NCBI GenBank assembly: GCA_030673585.1
Contig: DAOVIU010000052.1
Span: forward strand, 1-7,092
Source: Pseudomonadota bacterium
GTDB taxonomy: Bacteria > Desulfobacterota > BSN033 > G020346125
Length of the DNA stretch: 7,092 bases
Direction: 5' to 3'
The notes under the pieces were generated by a model. It saw only the letters and a list, made by a program, of their open reading frames with translations. It searched no databases and was not told the origin of the DNA. Shown piece after piece: positions 6,071-7,092 of this stretch. How positions within the stretch are numbered: the stretch's first letter is position 1; the number at the start of each line of letters is the position of its first letter. The position numbers and the translations under genes are program-made.

Positions 6071-7087
6071 TCATCCAAAGGAAAGCTGTTTCTCGGAATC
6101 GTGGGGAAAAGAAAGGCCAAAGTGTCGATATGCCAATTCCGTGGCCTTCCTTCCGTTCGGCCTTCTTATAACGAAACCTATTTTGAGCAGATACGGTTCT
6201 ACCATATCCACCAACGTGTCCGTTTCCTCCTGGAGCGTGGCAGCAATCGCCTCTAAACCCACCGGTCCTCCCTTGTAGTAGCGGATGATCGTCTCCAAAA
6301 ACCGTCGATCCAAATCGGTCAGCCCGATCTCATCCACCCCCTCCAATTTCAATGCTTCGTCGCTGACCTTTCTGTCAATCATCCCATTCGCCCGAACCTG
6401 GCAATAATCCCTCACCCGCTTCAAAAGTCTATTGGCAATCCGCGGAGTTCCGCGGGATCGCTTGGCAATCTCGCATGTCCCTTCCTCGTCGATAGGAACA
6501 TTCAATATGGAGCCCGATCGCTTGATTATTTGGCACAAATCCTCGACCGCATAGAACTCTAAAGTCCTCTGTATCCCAAAACGCTCCCTCAGTGCAGCTG
6601 AGAGCATCCCCGATCGAGTGGTCGCCGCCACCAACGTGAATTGTTCCAATCGGTACCGATGGCTTCTCGCATGAATCCCTTTATCGAAGATGAAGTCGAT
6701 GGAAAAATCCTCCATGGCAGGATAGAGGAACTCCTCGATAACCTTGGATAACCGATGGGCCTCATCGATAAATAAGACATCTCCCCGCTCCAAATGAGTG
6801 AGGATACTGATGAGATCTCCCCCCTTATCGATGGCCGGACCAGAGGATGTCACGAGATTGACGTCCATCTCCGTTGCTATAATAAAGGCTAAGGTCGTTT
6901 TCCCAAGGCCCGGCGGGGAATGAAGTAACACATGATCCAAGGGCTCTCCCCTCTTCCTTGCTGCCTTTATGGCGATCTCAAGGGATTCTACGACTCGAGG
7001 TTGCCCGATGTATTCGGCCAATCTCTTGGGCCTCAAATCCCAGATCTGGCTTTCTTCATCCAGAACCTTCGATTCCTCACGAACCAT
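6071..7087 (-). CDS. ruvB: Holliday-junction branch-migration motor RuvB
   Basis: The 338 residues match the usual RuvB length (E. coli 336). The N-terminus contains [12 protein letters not shown] (18-29). AAA+ signatures follow: Walker [10 protein letters not shown] (57-65; Lys63), Walker B LFIDEAH (105-111, where DEIH is more usual), sensor 1 AATTR (154-158), the arginine-finger region LRERFG (166-171, Arg169) and sensor 2 [16 protein letters not shown] (212-227). A winged helix (about 255-325) ends the core with [13 protein letters not shown] (308-320). RuvB hexamers, loaded by RuvA, pump DNA through Holliday junctions during recombination repair. The segment [20 protein letters not shown] (130-149) differs clearly from the common form and corresponds to the hairpin that contacts RuvA. 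The start is ATG at 7087, five bases from the window edge; its ribosome site is outside, and a start slightly further upstream cannot be excluded. ruvA or ruvC may lie just beyond. Confidence 0.95.
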   Translation of the reverse strand: MVREESKVLDEESQIWDLRPKRLAEYIGQPRVVESLEIAIKAARKRGEPLDHVLLHSPPGLGKTTLAFIIATEMDVNLVTSSGPAIDKGGDLISILTHLERGDVLFIDEAHRLSKVIEEFLYPAMEDFSIDFIFDKGIHARSHRYRLEQFTLVAATTRSGMLSAALRERFGIQRTLEFYAVEDLCQIIKRSGSILNVPIDEEGTCEIAKRSRGTPRIANRLLKRVRDYCQVRANGMIDRKVSDEALKLEGVDEIGLTDLDRRFLETIIRYYKGGPVGLEAIAATLQEETDTLVDMVEPYLLKIGFVIRRPNGRKATELAYRHFGLSFPHDSEKQLSFG

Positions 7088-7092
7088 CAGAC

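Overview
This 7.1 kb window reads as an ordinary bacterial chromosome segment: seven protein genes, no mobile element, no CRISPR array and no tRNA or rRNA. The mix is an FHA-containing sigma-54 activator, a membrane Ser/Thr kinase with a PEGA domain, a LysM/TPR envelope protein, and diverged but complete housekeeping genes (ssb, era, rodZ-like, ruvB). It suggests a Gram-negative bacterium of the former Deltaproteobacteria (Desulfobacterota or Myxococcota-like) or a neighbouring phylum. That placement is inferred from gene content and protein style, not from any search.

Left block (1-3540), a likely signalling module. A sigma-54 enhancer-binding activator with an N-terminal FHA domain runs leftward and leaves the window before its DNA-binding domain. 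A 162-bp gap separates it from a rightward pair: a Hanks-type Ser/Thr kinase with one membrane segment and a C-terminal PEGA domain, then a secreted protein with three LysM repeats and a TPR-like tail. The last two are tightly linked: the kinase stop codon lies 30 nt from the most likely GTG start of the LysM gene, with a 19-nt palindrome over the junction. The simplest reading is an envelope-sensing kinase that signals to an FHA-type transcription activator, but the FHA domain lacks the usual phosphate-contacting arginine.

Middle block (3551-5021). ssb (leftward) and era (rightward) are divergent. Each has a good sigma-70-type promoter in the 160-bp gap between them. The ssb promoter shows that its real start is ATG at 3970. 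LysM and ssb genes converge with only 10 bp between their stop codons.

Right block (5050-7087). A RodZ-like cell-shape protein (HTH, one membrane segment, proline-rich linker, DUF4115 domain) has its own very good promoter and converges on ruvB, the Holliday-junction branch-migration motor, which is complete or nearly so. RuvB is diverged in the segment corresponding to the hairpin that contacts RuvA. ruvA and ruvC are not in the window and could lie beyond the right edge.

No convincing rho-independent terminator was seen at any gene end.
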